DNA of 7,085 bases from Rhizobiaceae bacterium (GTDB taxonomy: Bacteria; Pseudomonadota; Alphaproteobacteria; Rhizobiales; Rhizobiaceae), in contig JAEUMA010000278.1 of assembly GCA_016793565.1 (NCBI GenBank), forward strand, positions 1 through 7,085, given 5' to 3'. The stretch's first letter is position 1; every line of letters starts with the position of its first letter. The notes under the pieces were generated by a model. The model saw nothing but the letters and a program-made list of their open reading frames with translations. It did not search any database and was not told the DNA's origin. The translations under genes and the position numbers were made by a program. Positions 6,290 to 7,085 of the stretch are shown piece by piece.

Positions 6290-7085
6290 CTTGGCCGGCG
6301 AGCCGGCGGATCGTGAAGCCGGCAGGCCGATCTCGGCGTCGCCGAGCAGTCCGGACGGACGCATGACCAGGATGGCGAGCAGGATCGCGGCCAGCGCGAT
6401 CTCCTGCAGGCCGGGCGGGGCCGAAAACTCCAGCCCGCCGAAGGTGACGCCCTTCTCAATCGAGCGGAAAACTTCCTGGATCACCGATATGAACGCCACG
6501 CCAACGCAGGCGCCTGTCAGGCTGCGCATGCCGCCCGCCACCAGCATGGTCAGCGTGACGAAGGTGAGGTCGAGGTAGAAAGTGTTGGCGGTGATGGTGC
6601 CGATGAAGTGGCTGAACAGCATGCCGCCGACGGCAACCACCATGGCGCTGAGCACGAAGGCGATCAAACGTTCCCGCTCGATGTCGATCCCGGTCGCGGA
6701 AGCCGCGACTTCACTCTCGCGCGAACAGCGCAGCATCAGCGAGTGGCGCGTCATGCCGTATAGGGCAGCTACCACGATCGCCAGCGCCGCGCCGCCGAAT
6801 GCTATCCACAGCGTCGTGAAGCGCGGCAGGCCCACCAGCGCCTGGCGGCCGCCTGTCACGGACTGCCAGTTGGAGGCAATGACGAAGGTGATCACCAGCA
6901 TGGCGAACGTCGCCATCGGCAGGGCGATGCCGCGCAGGCGGCAGAAGGCCCAGCCAACCACCAGGGCGATCAGGCCGACGGCCGCAACCACGATCAGCAT
7001 CGCCAGCGGCCAGGGCAGTTGCAGCGCTTCCAGCGTGGCCGGCAGATCCAGCAGCGTGCCCTTGCGCACCGGCGGCAGCGTCAGG
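6284..7085 (-). CDS. livM: Branched-chain amino-acid-type ABC transporter permease LivM, C-terminal part (cut by right edge)
   Basis: This is an inner-membrane permease of the LivHMGF family, which imports branched-chain amino acids and, in many relatives, other small amides, urea or aromatic acids. The visible 266 residues carry about six or seven hydrophobic segments. They show the family's TGGRQALVGLPR region (typically TGGxxGLxGIP), the cytoplasmic loop RESEVAASATGID that contacts the ATPase subunits, LIAFVLSA, the LVAGGMRSLTG membrane turn and the closing RPSGLLG. A further tail of about 17 residues follows, ending in SAGSPAKQ. The frame is open through the right edge. A GTG at 7069 is possible as a start but would remove the N-terminal membrane segments expected in LivM, so the gene is treated as partial. 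hyuA starts 10 bases downstream, suggesting that the transporter brings in the HyuA substrate. The LivM family is clear; the substrate is unknown. Confidence 0.92.
   Translation of the reverse strand, partial: LTLPPVRKGTLLDLPATLEALQLPWPLAMLIVVAAVGLIALVVGWAFCRLRGIALPMATFAMLVITFVIASNWQSVTGGRQALVGLPRFTTLWIAFGGAALAIVVAALYGMTRHSLMLRCSRESEVAASATGIDIERERLIAFVLSAMVVAVGGMLFSHFIGTITANTFYLDLTFVTLTMLVAGGMRSLTGACVGVAFISVIQEVFRSIEKGVTFGGLEFSAPPGLQEIALAAILLAILVMRPSGLLGDAEIGLPASRSAGSPAKQ

Noticed and set aside
6274..6459. Longer hyuA start at 6459 (62 extra codons)
   Set aside because: The extra part overlaps livM, is Arg/Ser/Pro-rich noise, and would move the IDIGG phosphate loop far from the N-terminus.

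Overview
The window looks like chromosomal DNA from a GC-rich alphaproteobacterium, most likely Hyphomicrobiales (Mesorhizobium/Phyllobacteriaceae-like). The evidence is the strong G/C bias at third codon positions, the style of the ABC-transporter and hydantoinase genes, and a FadD with a Lys/Ala/Pro-rich leader. This placement is inferred from general appearance, not from a marker gene. No tRNA, rRNA, CRISPR array, insertion sequence or phage gene was seen.

Layout. (1) Positions 1-1974, minus strand: a dipeptide-transporter operon read right to left. It has dppA (periplasmic binding protein, complete), a 54-base gap with a strong GC stem-loop, and then the first 109 codons of dppB (permease), which runs off the left edge. 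(2) Positions 1975-2236: a 262-base divergent control region between dppA and fadD. It holds a perfect 14-base dyad, a cluster of TTGC/GCAA half-sites and good ribosome binding sites for both genes. (3) Positions 2237-4165, plus strand: fadD, a long-chain acyl-CoA synthetase starting at GTG and carrying an unusual basic, aromatic-free N-terminal tail of about 90 residues. (4) Positions 4166-4221: a short convergent junction with a hairpin that could end transcription from both sides. (5) Positions 4222-7085, minus strand: hyuA (hydantoinase/oxoprolinase A subunit) preceded with a 10-base gap by livM (branched-chain amino-acid-type ABC permease), which is cut by the right edge.

How the parts fit. 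The minus-strand genes form two uptake-linked units. One is a DppA/DppB dipeptide importer in which the ligand-binding residues known from E. coli DppA are conserved. The other is a LivM-type importer translationally coupled to a HyuA ATP-dependent ring-opening or carboxylase-like subunit, which suggests import and degradation of a cyclic amide or amino-acid-like nitrogen compound. fadD sits between them on the other strand and activates fatty acids for beta-oxidation or lipid synthesis; no functional link to its neighbours is evident.

Most genes are familiar families. The points worth a second look are the FadD tail, the absence of hyuB next to hyuA, the dppA/dppB stem-loop lying where a ribosome binding site would be expected, a nine-base leader shared by dppA and hyuA, and the possible operators in the divergent region. 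I see no clear previously undescribed system.
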